DNA from: JBBRVP01 sp038246785
GTDB lineage: Bacteria > Actinomycetota > Actinomycetes > Jiangellales > Jiangellaceae
Length of the DNA stretch: 8,988 nt
Assembly: GCA_038246785.1 (NCBI GenBank)
Contig: JBBRVP010000066.1
Coordinates: 1-8,988, forward strand
Direction of reading: 5' to 3'
The notes beneath the pieces are model-generated. The model saw only the letters and a program-made list of their open reading frames with translations. It was not told where the DNA came from and did no database searches. The position numbers and the translations under genes were made by a program. Numbering within the stretch: position 1 is the stretch's first letter; the number at the start of each line of letters is the position of its first letter. Positions 1 to 6,711 of the stretch are shown piece after piece.

Positions 1-2094
1 GACGGTGTCGCCGATGATCGTCGCCTCGTGCGAGGGCGAGCCCTTGCCGCCGTACGCGCCGTCCTCGACCATCTTCTTGGCGTTGTCCCACGCCCCGCCG
101 GAGTTGGCGAGCAGGATGGCCATCAGGGTGCCGGTGGCAATGGCTCCGGCCAGGTAGGAGCCGAGGGCACCGACGCCGAGGCCGAAGCCGACTCCGATCG
201 GCGCGAGGACGGCCAGCAGGCCCGGGGTGGCGAGCTCGCGCAGCGAGTCGCGGGTGCAGATGTCGACGACCTTGCCGTACTCCGGCTTGCCGGTGCCCTC
301 CATGATCCCCGGGATCTCGCGGAACTGGCGACGCACCTCGAAGACGATGGCGCCGGCCGCGCGGGTGACCGCGTTGATGGCGAGGCTGGAGAACATGAAG
401 ACCACCGAGGCGCCGATGATCAGGCCGACCAGGTTCTTCGGGTCGGACACATTGAGAACACCGGTGTACTCGAGGTTGCGCACCGTGTCGTCCAGGGCGA
501 CGCCGGTGTCCGCGACCGCGGTCTTGACCGAGTCGGTGAACGAGCCGAACAGCGCGGTGGCGGCCAGCACTGCCGTCGAGATCGCAATGCCCTTGGTGAT
601 CGCCTTGGTCGTGTTGCCGACCGCGTCGAGGTCGGTGAGGACTCGTGCGCCGGCCTCGTCGATGTCACCGGACATCTCCGCGATGCCCTGCGCGTTGTCC
701 GAGATCGGGCCGAAGGTGTCCATCGCGACGATGACGCCGACAGTGGTCAGCAGGCCGGTGCCCGCCAGCGCCACGCAGAACAGGCCGAGCAGGACCGAGC
801 CGCCACCGAGCAGGTACGCGCCGAAGACTGCGCCGCCGATGAGCAGGGCGGTGTAGACCGCGGACTCCAGACCGACGGTGAAGCCGGACAGGATCACGGT
901 CGCCGGTCCGGTCAGCGACGTACGCACGATGTCCTTCACCGGTCGGCGGGTACCTTCGGTGAAGTAGCCGGTGAGCAGCTGGATGAGCGACGCCAGCGCG
1001 ATGCCGATGATCACAGCGCCGATGGCGAGCAGCCGCGGATCGCGGTCTCCTGCGTCGTTCACGATGTCCTGGGGCACGTTGGCCAGCCCCGACAGGTTGC
1101 TGGGGAGATAGACGAACGCAGCGATCGCGCACAGCACGGCCGAGATGGCGGCCGAGGTGAAGAACGAGCGGTTGATGGCCTGCATGCCGCTCTTGTCGGT
1201 GGGACGCAGGCGGGTGATGAAGACGCCGATGATCGCGGTGATGACCCCGATCGCCGGGACGATGAGGGGGAAGACCAGGCCCTCCTCGCCGAAGGCCGCC
1301 TTGCCCAGGATGAGCGCGGCCACCAGCATGACGGCGTAGGACTCGAAGAGGTCCGCGGCCATGCCGGCACAGTCACCGACGTTGTCACCCACGTTGTCGG
1401 CGATGGTCGCCGCGTTGCGCGGGTCGTCCTCGGGGATGTTCTTCTCGACCTTGCCGACCAGGTCGGCGCCGACGTCAGCCGCCTTGGTGAAGATGCCGCC
1501 GCCGACCCGGATGAACATGGCCAGCAGGGCGGCGCCGAAGCCGAAGCCCTCCAGCACGGTCGGGGCGTCGCCCTGGTAGATCAGCACGACGGCCGCCGCG
1601 CCGACAAGGCCCAGCCCGACGGTCAGGAAGCCGACGACCCCGCCGGTGCGGAACGCGATCTGCATCGCTGTCGCGGCACCGTTGGCTTCGCGGGCGGCTG
1701 CAGCGACGCGGAGGTTGGCCCGTGTCGCGAGCCCCATGCCGGCGTAGGCGATGAAGGCCGAGAACGATGCGCCGATGACGAAGAACACCGAGCGGCCGAT
1801 GCGGATGGACGCGGTGTCGGCCGGCAGCAGGCTCAGCAGCACCACTGCGAGAACCGCGAAACCGGCGAGCGTCCTGAACTGGCGGGTGAGGAACGCCGAT
1901 GCGCCCTCCTGCACGGCCGCGGCGATGCCCTGCATCTTCTCGGTGCCCTGGCCGGCAGCCAGCACGCTGCTGCGCAGCCTGACCGCGAAACCGAGCGCGA
2001 TCAGCGCGATGACGGCCACGATCACGACGTACGTGATGTTGGCCCCGGTCAGGTCGAGCTTCTCGCCAGTTGCGGCAAGGGTGAGCCCCGGCAT
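1..2094 (-). CDS. hppA: Membrane-bound proton-pumping pyrophosphatase, K+-independent type (3'-truncated by window edge)
   Basis: Integral membrane H+-translocating inorganic pyrophosphatase. It hydrolyses PPi and moves protons across the cytoplasmic membrane. The minus-strand frame from ATG at 2094 runs open to position 1 and gives 698 residues; the last visible residues, GDTV, normally precede the final conserved helices, so roughly 80-100 residues are missing. Hallmark motifs are intact: DVGADLVGKVE (207-217), the substrate/Mg loop DNVGDNVGDCAGMAADLFE (233-251), DTFGPISDNAQGIAEM (459-474) and GNTTKAITKG (493-502). Lys497 and Thr500 in the last motif are the residues known to mark the K+-independent subfamily (K+-dependent enzymes have Ala and Gly). 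The start is set by AGGAGG at 2099-2104, 4 nt upstream; another ATG at 2098 is out of frame. It lies 168 nt downstream of the RsbW-like gene on the same strand, so it may be the last gene of the bldG operon or have its own promoter. The family call is certain; the K+-independence is inferred from the signature. Confidence 0.97.
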   Translation of the reverse strand, partial: MPGLTLAATGEKLDLTGANITYVVIVAVIALIALGFAVRLRSSVLAAGQGTEKMQGIAAAVQEGASAFLTRQFRTLAGFAVLAVVLLSLLPADTASIRIGRSVFFVIGASFSAFIAYAGMGLATRANLRVAAAAREANGAATAMQIAFRTGGVVGFLTVGLGLVGAAAVVLIYQGDAPTVLEGFGFGAALLAMFIRVGGGIFTKAADVGADLVGKVEKNIPEDDPRNAATIADNVGDNVGDCAGMAADLFESYAVMLVAALILGKAAFGEEGLVFPLIVPAIGVITAIIGVFITRLRPTDKSGMQAINRSFFTSAAISAVLCAIAAFVYLPSNLSGLANVPQDIVNDAGDRDPRLLAIGAVIIGIALASLIQLLTGYFTEGTRRPVKDIVRTSLTGPATVILSGFTVGLESAVYTALLIGGAVFGAYLLGGGSVLLGLFCVALAGTGLLTTVGVIVAMDTFGPISDNAQGIAEMSGDIDEAGARVLTDLDAVGNTTKAITKGIAISTAVLAATALFGSFTDSVKTAVADTGVALDDTVRNLEYTGVLNVSDPKNLVGLIIGASVVFMFSSLAINAVTRAAGAIVFEVRRQFREIPGIMEGTGKPEYGKVVDICTRDSLRELATPGLLAVLAPIGVGFGLGVGALGSYLAGAIATGTLMAILLANSGGAWDNAKKMVEDGAYGGKGSPSHEATIIGDTV

Positions 2095-2208
2095 GCATCC
2101 TCCTCGAAGGGGGTGCCGCCCAGAGGAACGAGGCGGACCCGGTTGACGCGCGTTGTCGCGACCGCGGCCGCTCAGTCGGGGCCACGGGTCACTCGAAGCG
2201 CGGGCGGA

Positions 2209-2214
2209 GTCTAC
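2209..2214 (-). promoter_or_regulatory. Possible -10 element upstream of hppA
   Basis: On the minus strand TAGACT at 2214-2209 fits the actinobacterial -10 consensus TAnnnT and would give a 5' leader of roughly 110 nt before hppA. I see no convincing -35 hexamer at 16-18 nt, so this is only a candidate for independent hppA transcription. Confidence 0.25.
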
Positions 2215-2240
2215 GCAGAGATGCGGGCCGAGGGCACACG

Positions 2241-2264
2241 GACCCCCGGCGGGAGGCCTGGGTC
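2241..2264 (-). terminator. Weak hairpin overlapping the stop codon of the RsbW-like gene
   Basis: In the minus-strand transcript, GACCC (including the last two bases of the TGA stop) pairs with GGGTC. An inner GGC/GCC pair closes a CTCCC loop, with a small internal loop between the two stems. There is no U-tract, which is common in actinobacteria. It could attenuate transcription between the RsbW-like gene and hppA, but the stem is short. Confidence 0.3.
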
Positions 2265-2703
2265 AGGCCGAGATCGGCCAGGACATCCGGACCACCATGC
2301 CGGGCGCGCCAGCGGCAGCGGGCTCGACCGAGACGTCGTCGACCAGGCCGCTGATGACCGCGAGCCCGACGCCCGGCGGGACCGCGTCGAGATCCAGATC
2401 TGCGTTGTCGGCCAGGCCCTCGAGGTCCATGTCGTCGTCGGCCCCGTCGCCGGCCGGGGCCTCGTCGGTGACCGCGACCCGGAACAGGTCGGGCCCGTCG
2501 ACGAGCGTGACCAGGACGGGCACCTCGGGGCAGTGCCGGCGGTGCAGGTGGACGGCCCGGGAGCATGCCTCGCCGACGGCCAGCCGGACCTCGTCCAGCA
2601 CGGCCTCATCGACCCCGGACCGGCGGGCCACGGCGGCCGCGACAAGTCGAGCCGTGCGTACGTGCGCGGGAAGCGCACTGAACCGTAGCTCGACTGTCGC
2701 CAC
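2263..2703 (-). CDS. RsbW-like anti-sigma factor / GHKL ATPase-fold protein, partner of BldG
   Basis: Small (146 aa) soluble protein of the histidine-kinase-like ATPase (HATPase_c_2, RsbW/SpoIIAB) fold. Such proteins bind a sigma factor and are released by an unphosphorylated anti-anti-sigma partner, which they phosphorylate. Visible parts are an N-terminal helix region (16-30), the N-box helix DEVRLAVGEAC (37-47), and a G2-like loop GVGLAVISGLVDDV (111-124). Two features are degenerate: the N-box Asn expected four residues after Glu45 is Arg49, and the G1 box is not a clean DxGxG (only DEAPAGDG, 80-87). A strongly acidic stretch (86-106, ten Asp/Glu) sits where the ATP lid should be. I prefer GTG at 2703, because AGGA lies 8 nt upstream; GTG at 2709 is in frame but has AGGA only 2 nt away. 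It is 44 nt downstream of bldG and so probably co-transcribed. It matches the position of the Streptomyces anti-sigma gene orf3 (SCO3548 as I recall). Whether it still binds ATP is open. Confidence 0.88.
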   Translation of the reverse strand: MATVELRFSALPAHVRTARLVAAAVARRSGVDEAVLDEVRLAVGEACSRAVHLHRRHCPEVPVLVTLVDGPDLFRVAVTDEAPAGDGADDDMDLEGLADNADLDLDAVPPGVGLAVISGLVDDVSVEPAAAGAPGMVVRMSWPISA

Positions 2704-2747
2704 GCTCACCTTCCTGTCCCGAGAGGTCCGACGGTGCTGGGCGAAGG

Positions 2748-3089
2748 CTATTCGGTGGCGCTGACGGCTTCCGCGACCGTGGCGTGGATCGGGAACACCT
2801 TGGTGAGCCCGGTGATCCGAAAGATCTTGAGGATGCGCTCCTGGGTGCAGACCAGGCGCAGCGACCCGTCGTGGGCACGGACCCGCTTGAGGCCGCCGAC
2901 GAGCACGCCGAGGCCGGTGGAGTCGAGGAAGTCGACCCGCTCCATGTCCACCACCAGGTGGTACTTGCCGTCGGCGACCAGGTCGACGAGCTGCTCGCGC
3001 AGCCGCGGGGCGGTGTAGACGTCGATCTCGCCACCCACCTCGACGATGGTGCGGTCACCCTCGGTACGGGTCGAGAGGGAGAGGTCCAC
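2748..3089 (-). CDS. bldG: BldG-like anti-anti-sigma factor (STAS domain)
   Basis: A single STAS-domain protein of 113 aa, the usual BldG length. It closely resembles Streptomyces BldG as I remember it, from the N-terminal MDLSLSTRTEGDRT through GGEIDVYTAPRLREQL (19-34) to the C-terminal KIFRITGLTKVFPIH. The phosphorylation loop is FLDSTGLGVLVGGL (54-67), with Ser57 as the expected phospho-acceptor. In Streptomyces, BldG controls morphological differentiation, antibiotic production and stress responses by partner switching: unphosphorylated BldG sequesters anti-sigma proteins and frees their sigma factors. The gene starts with GTG at 3089, preceded by AGGAGG at 3094-3099 (4-nt spacing). It is first in a minus-strand operon with the RsbW-like gene, behind a sigma-70-like promoter (3144-3173). 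Nothing is missing or broken. The family is certain, and the bldG name rests on near-identity to the remembered sequence and on gene order. Confidence 0.95.
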   Translation of the reverse strand: MDLSLSTRTEGDRTIVEVGGEIDVYTAPRLREQLVDLVADGKYHLVVDMERVDFLDSTGLGVLVGGLKRVRAHDGSLRLVCTQERILKIFRITGLTKVFPIHATVAEAVSATE

Positions 3090-3143
3090 GAGTCCTCCTG
3101 CAGAGTGCCTGGTTGCGCCGGAACGTTCGGTCGAAGCGTGCAG

Positions 3144-3173
3144 TGTCTACCCCGTCGACCCGGTGGCATTCAA
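3144..3173 (-). promoter_or_regulatory. Sigma-70-like promoter for bldG
   Basis: On the minus strand TTGAAT (3173-3168) and TAGACA (3149-3144) are separated by 18 nt, close to the HrdB-type consensus TTGACn-16/18-TAnnnT. Transcription would begin near 3137 and leave a leader of about 48 nt before the bldG GTG. It lies in the 186-nt divergent region between bldG and the helicase gene. I found no equally good promoter pointing toward the helicase. Confidence 0.55.
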
Positions 3174-3204
3174 CCACTCGCGATCATCTCGCCGACCGGT
3201 GGCA
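3160..3204. repeat. Direct repeat CCGGTGGCA in the bldG/helicase divergent region
   Basis: CCGGTGGCA occurs at 3160-3168 and 3196-3204, a 36-nt phase of about 3.4 helical turns. The first copy touches the proposed bldG -35 hexamer. It might be a regulator site acting on one or both divergent genes. Short GC-rich matches are expected by chance in such DNA, so confidence is low. Confidence 0.3.
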
Positions 3205-3275
3205 CACTCCGGAGCGGGCGCGGGCGGGCGCAGCGCGGCGACCAGCGGTCCGCCCAGGGAGAAGGGAGACGCCCG

Positions 3276-5642
3276 ATGGACAGGTCTGCGGACGAGCGGC
3301 TGGCGATGCTGCTGGCAGCGCCTGGCCGCGGCGATCGACTCACCCACGTCGAGCGCGTCCCCGCCCGAGAGGGGGTCCGGGGAAGCTGGCCGTCGTGGGT
3401 CGACAAGGACCTGGTCGCGGCTCTGGGCGACGGTGGGGTCGACACCCCGTGGTCCCACCAGGTGGAGGCGGCCGAGCTCGCCTGGTCGGGCCGCTCGACG
3501 GTGGTGGCCACGGGCACGGCCTCGGGCAAGTCGCTCTGCTACCTGCTGCCAGCCCTCACCGCGGCGCTGTCCGCAGGCGGCGGGAGGGCCGGCATCGACC
3601 GGCCCGGGACGACTCTGTACCTCTCCCCCACCAAGGCGCTGGCTGCCGACCAGCTGCGCAGCTTGAGCGCCCTCGGCCTGCCGGGAGTGCGGGCGGCGGC
3701 GTTCGACGGCGACACCCCGATGGAGTCACGCGACTGGGTGCGCCAGCATGCGACGTACGTCCTGACGAACCCCGACATGCTGCACCGGTCGATCCTGCCC
3801 GGGCACCCGAGGTGGGCACGCTTCCTGCGGGACCTGCGCTTCGTCGTGATCGACGAGTGCCACCGCTACAGGGGTGTCTTCGGGTCCCACGTGGCGTCGG
3901 TGCTGCGCCGGCTGCAGCGCCTGTGCGCGCGCTACGGCTCGTCGCCGGTGTTCATCCTCGCGTCGGCGACCGTGTCCGAGCCGGAGGTGGCCGCGAGTCG
4001 GCTGGTGGGTGGAGCGGTGCAGCCGGTGACCACCGACGGGTCGCCGCGTGGCGAGCTGGTCTTCGCGCTCTGGGAACCGCCGCTGACCGAGCTCGCAGGC
4101 GAGCACGGCGCGCCGGTGCGCCGCTCGGCGACCGCAGAGACCGCGGACCTGCTCACCGATCTCGTCGCCGGCGGGGTGCGCACCGTCGCCTTCGTCCGGT
4201 CGAGGCGCGCGGCCGAGACGGTGGCGGCAACGGCACGACGGTTGCTGGGCGAGGTCGACCCCGAGCTCGCCGGGCGGGTGGCGGCCTACCGGGCGGGCTA
4301 CCTGCCCGAGGAGCGGCGCGAGCTCGAGGCCGCGTTGCAGTCCGGGCGGCTGCTGGGCGTGGCGTCCACGACGGCGCTGGAGCTGGGCATCGACGTGGCC
4401 GGGCTGGACGCCGTGCTCCTCGCGGGCTGGCCGGGCACCCGGGCCTCGCTGTGGCAGCAGGCGGGTCGGGCCGGGCGGGCCGGGCAGAGCGCGCTGGCGG
4501 TGATGGTGGCCCGCGACGACCCGCTGGACACCTACGTCACCCACCACCCCGAGACCCTGTTCGGCCGGCCTGTCGAGGCCACCGTGCTCGACCCGGACAA
4601 CCCGCACGTCCTCGCGCCGCACCTGTGCGCCGCGGCCGCCGAGCTGCCGCTGACGCCCGAAGACCTGGAGCGCTTCGGTCCCCAGGCAGCAGCAGTCGCG
4701 GAGCACCTCATCGAGCGAGGGATGCTGCGCCAACGGCCGACCGGCCTGCACTGGACCCGCCCGGAGCGGGCCAGCGACCTCGCTGACATCCGCGGTGTCG
4801 GGGGCCGGCCGGTGGGGCTGGTCGAGGAGGCGACCGGACGGCTCCTCGGGACGGTCGACGGCGGTGCCGCGCACGTGACGGTGCACCAGGGCGCCGTCTA
4901 CCTCCACCAGGGCGAGACGTACCTGGTCACCTCCCTCGACCTCGACGAGCAGGTGGCGGTGCTGGCGCCGGCAACCCCGGACTTCACGACCGTGGCCCGC
5001 GACGTCACCGACATCGCCGTGGTCGACACGTCCGAGACGCGGTCGTGGGGACCGGTGACGTTGTCCCTGGGCACGGTGCAGGTGACCAACCAGGTCGTGT
5101 CCTTCCTGCGCCGGCGGGCGATCACCGGCGAGGTGATGGGCGAGGAGCCGCTGGACCTGCCCCCGCGACACCTGCGGACCCGGGCGGTGTGGTGGACCGT
5201 CGAGGACGCTGCCCTGGCGACGGCCGGGCTCGGGCCGGCCGACGTGCCTGGCGCGGCGCACGCAGCGGAGCACGCGTCGATCGGGCTGCTGCCGCTCTTC
5301 GCGACCTGCGACAGATGGGACATCGGCGGGGTCTCGACCGCCCTGCACGCTGACACCGGCCTGCTGACGGTGTTCGTGTACGACGGGCATCCCGGCGGCG
5401 CCGGGTTCGCCGAACGGGCGCACGCCGCCGCGCTCCCGTGGCTGCAGGCGACCCGCGACGCGATAGCCGCGTGTGAGTGCGCCGACGGCTGCCCGTCGTG
5501 CGTGCAGTCGCCCAAGTGCGGGAACGGGAACGATCCGCTGGACAAATCGGGCGCCATCCGGCTCCTGGACGTGGTCCTCGTCGGTCAGACCGGGCCGGCG
5601 AGGGACGCACGGGCTGAGCCGCAGGTCGATCCTGGCGCATGA
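3276..5642 (+). CDS. DECH-box superfamily 2 helicase of the 'helicase/secretion neighborhood' family, with C-terminal Cys cluster (DUF1998/MrfA-like)
   Basis: A 788-aa ATP-dependent nucleic-acid helicase. Motifs in order are ATGTASGKS (Walker A, 78-86), VVIDECHRY (motif II, DECH at 193-196), LASAT (motif III, 228-232), a helicase C domain with ELGIDVAGLDAVLLAGWPG (369-387), and QQAGRAGRAGQ (motif VI, 394-404). The C-terminal third carries Cys733, 735, 739, 742 and 748 in CxCx3Cx2Cx5C form followed by GNGNDPLDK. This is the zinc/DUF1998-type cluster seen in Bacillus MrfA (YprA), a mitomycin-damage repair helicase, and related to Hrq1. It matches the actinobacterial TIGR03817 family, defined by its location beside Tad secretion genes (M. 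tuberculosis Rv3649, S. coelicolor SCO3550 as I recall). The start is ATG 3276, with AGGGAG 7 nt upstream; the frame is open further upstream but without a better start. It diverges from bldG. Its TGA is followed 47 nt later by the next start. A DNA-repair role is inferred from the family; a link to the pilus is unproven. Confidence 0.95.
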   Translation: MDRSADERLAMLLAAPGRGDRLTHVERVPAREGVRGSWPSWVDKDLVAALGDGGVDTPWSHQVEAAELAWSGRSTVVATGTASGKSLCYLLPALTAALSAGGGRAGIDRPGTTLYLSPTKALAADQLRSLSALGLPGVRAAAFDGDTPMESRDWVRQHATYVLTNPDMLHRSILPGHPRWARFLRDLRFVVIDECHRYRGVFGSHVASVLRRLQRLCARYGSSPVFILASATVSEPEVAASRLVGGAVQPVTTDGSPRGELVFALWEPPLTELAGEHGAPVRRSATAETADLLTDLVAGGVRTVAFVRSRRAAETVAATARRLLGEVDPELAGRVAAYRAGYLPEERRELEAALQSGRLLGVASTTALELGIDVAGLDAVLLAGWPGTRASLWQQAGRAGRAGQSALAVMVARDDPLDTYVTHHPETLFGRPVEATVLDPDNPHVLAPHLCAAAAELPLTPEDLERFGPQAAAVAEHLIERGMLRQRPTGLHWTRPERASDLADIRGVGGRPVGLVEEATGRLLGTVDGGAAHVTVHQGAVYLHQGETYLVTSLDLDEQVAVLAPATPDFTTVARDVTDIAVVDTSETRSWGPVTLSLGTVQVTNQVVSFLRRRAITGEVMGEEPLDLPPRHLRTRAVWWTVEDAALATAGLGPADVPGAAHAAEHASIGLLPLFATCDRWDIGGVSTALHADTGLLTVFVYDGHPGGAGFAERAHAAALPWLQATRDAIAACECADGCPSCVQSPKCGNGNDPLDKSGAIRLLDVVLVGQTGPARDARAEPQVDPGA

Positions 5643-5689
5643 ACCGCCCGGCGACGGGGCAGAAGCCCGGACAGCGAAGGGAGATTGCC

Positions 5690-6304
5690 ATGCTCGTGCT
5701 CGGTCTGCTGCTCATTCTCGGAGCAGCCGTCATCACCGTGGGTGCCATCTTCGACGGTGGCGAGTCCGCCAGCGTCGTCATCCTCGGCCAGACCATCAAC
5801 ACGACAGCCGCAGGCGTGTTCGTCGCCGGGCTGGTGACCATGCTCGTCTTCCTCATCGGCGTCTGGCTGATCTATGCCTCGCTCGGCCGCGCCCGTCGGC
5901 GCCGGGGCGAGCGCAAGGAGGCCAAGCGCCGCGAGGTCGAGTCGGTCACGGCACTCAAGGAAGAACGCGCCGCGCTGCAGGAGGAGAACGAGCGGCTCGC
6001 GGAGCGCCTGTCCACCACACACCCGCCGAAGGCCTCCGACGGCACCGGCGCCGGGGCCGCTGCTGGCGCCACGGCTGCCGGCGCAGCCACGGCCGGTTCG
6101 CCGGATCCGCACGACACCACCGGTCATGACACCGCCGGTCACGACACCGCCGGTCACGACACGACCGGGGAGACCGACACGGCACGCTACGACGCGGCTG
6201 GGCAGGACAGCACCACCGCGGCCGACGACCGGGTGATCGACCATCGCACCGATCTCACCGCGCACGAGGCCACCGACAGCGGGCGGCACCGCGACGCTCC
6301 CTGA
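5690..6304 (+). CDS. Two-TM membrane protein with coiled coil and His-containing repeat tail, function unknown
   Basis: I do not recognise a named family. The 204-aa product has a hydrophobic helix at 2-21, a short polar loop (22-37) and a second helix at 38-63. These are followed by a very basic stretch (RARRRRGERKEAKRR, 67-81), a predicted coiled coil (about 82-108, Glu/Lys/Leu rich) and a low-complexity Ala/Gly/Thr tail. By the positive-inside rule the basic segment, coiled coil and tail should be cytoplasmic. Residues 141-160 are four tandem HDT(T/A)G units, and the last 40 residues are rich in Asp, His and Arg. I chose ATG 5690 because AAGGGAG at 5677-5683 sits 6 nt upstream. An in-frame ATG at 5639 overlaps the helicase stop (ATGA) but would add 17 polar residues in front of TM1 and has no clear RBS. 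It is tightly linked to the helicase gene and probably co-transcribed. The role is unknown. Confidence 0.85.
   Translation: MLVLGLLLILGAAVITVGAIFDGGESASVVILGQTINTTAAGVFVAGLVTMLVFLIGVWLIYASLGRARRRRGERKEAKRREVESVTALKEERAALQEENERLAERLSTTHPPKASDGTGAGAAAGATAAGAATAGSPDPHDTTGHDTAGHDTAGHDTTGETDTARYDAAGQDSTTAADDRVIDHRTDLTAHEATDSGRHRDAP
6110..6169 (+). repeat. Four tandem 15-bp repeats encoding HDT(T/A)G
   Basis: Four head-to-tail 15-nt units start at 6110, 6125, 6140 and 6155, with the consensus CACGACACCGCCGGT. Single-base differences are mostly silent or exchange Ala and Thr codons. They lie in frame within the cytoplasmic tail of the two-TM protein and give a histidine every five residues. Confidence 0.9.
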
Positions 6305-6321
6305 GTGAGGCGTCCAGGCAG

Positions 6322-6711
6322 CTAGGGCGAGGCAAGGCCACCGGCCCGGGCGCGCGCCCGGGCCGGTGGCATGTCCAGCACCTGCAACCACGCCACCGGG
6401 ACCTCCACCGACGTCGACACCCACACGCTGCCGTCAGCGGCGACCACACAGTCCTCCACGGTCGCCGTCATCGCTGCGGCGACCCGGTGTGCGACCGCAC
6501 AGGCGCCTCGCCCGTCGGGTACGGCGGCGACGCGCGCAGCAGACAGGGCCGCCAGGTCGGCCGCCGCGTCGGCACGCTGGCGTGCCTGCAACGCGGCCGC
6601 CCAGCCGAGCACGCCGAGGGTCGTGGCGAGCACCACCGCGATGGCCCAGATCACCCACAACACGGCCGAACCCGCATCCCCGGATGCGTTCTTGTCCCGC
6701 TCGACCGTCAC
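6322..6711 (-). CDS. Second TadE-like protein of the helicase/secretion neighborhood (Rv3654c-like)
   Basis: A 129-aa product with a short charged N-terminus, one transmembrane helix (about 16-40) and the segment ARQRADAAADLAALSAAR (43-60), which is characteristic of TadE-like/Rv3654c proteins and corresponds to TIGR03816. The helix is likely to anchor the protein, with the C-terminal domain outside; Cys71 and Cys88 could form a disulfide. Unlike the neighbouring TadE it lacks a Glu at +5 after a Gly, so processing by the prepilin peptidase is doubtful. The GTG at 6711 overlaps the upstream tadE stop as GTGA, which suggests translational coupling; an in-frame GTG at 6720 is the alternative. 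The C-terminus (residues 114-125, PPARARARAGG) is encoded by the palindromic terminator. It is the last gene of the tad operon. Its exact role in pilus assembly is not known. Confidence 0.85.
   Translation of the reverse strand: MTVERDKNASGDAGSAVLWVIWAIAVVLATTLGVLGWAAALQARQRADAAADLAALSAARVAAVPDGRGACAVAHRVAAAMTATVEDCVVAADGSVWVSTSVEVPVAWLQVLDMPPARARARAGGLASP
6337..6370. terminator. Perfect 34-nt palindrome, probable bidirectional terminator
   Basis: Positions 6337-6353 are the exact reverse complement of 6354-6370; the left arm begins GCCACCGGCCCGGGC and the centre is CGCG. As RNA from either strand it forms a stem of about 15 GC-rich pairs with a 4-nt loop and no U-tract. It lies 33 nt after the stop of the plus-strand two-TM gene and within the last codons of the convergent tadE-like gene, the expected place for a shared terminator. 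Confidence 0.75.

Noticed and set aside
28..2688. Long plus-strand open frame of 886 codons
   Set aside because: It is antisense to hppA and the RsbW-like gene; its product is Arg/Asp/Gly-rich low complexity with no domain, a usual shadow in GC-rich DNA.
3121..3128. GAACGTTC palindrome as an SOS (LexA) box upstream of bldG
   Set aside because: The actinobacterial LexA site needs a four-base spacer between GAAC and GTTC; here the halves abut, so it does not fit.
3160..3173. AdpA-type binding site (TGGCSNGWWY) upstream of bldG
   Set aside because: TGGCATTCAA and TGGCACACTC both miss the fifth-position G/C, so the match is not supported.
2784..3275. Upstream extension of the helicase frame
   Set aside because: It runs antisense through bldG and its promoter; ATG 3276 has a good RBS and matches the usual N-terminus.
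3726..5423. Long minus-strand open frame of 565 codons
   Set aside because: It lies opposite the helicase, whose motifs are complete; the product has no recognisable domain.
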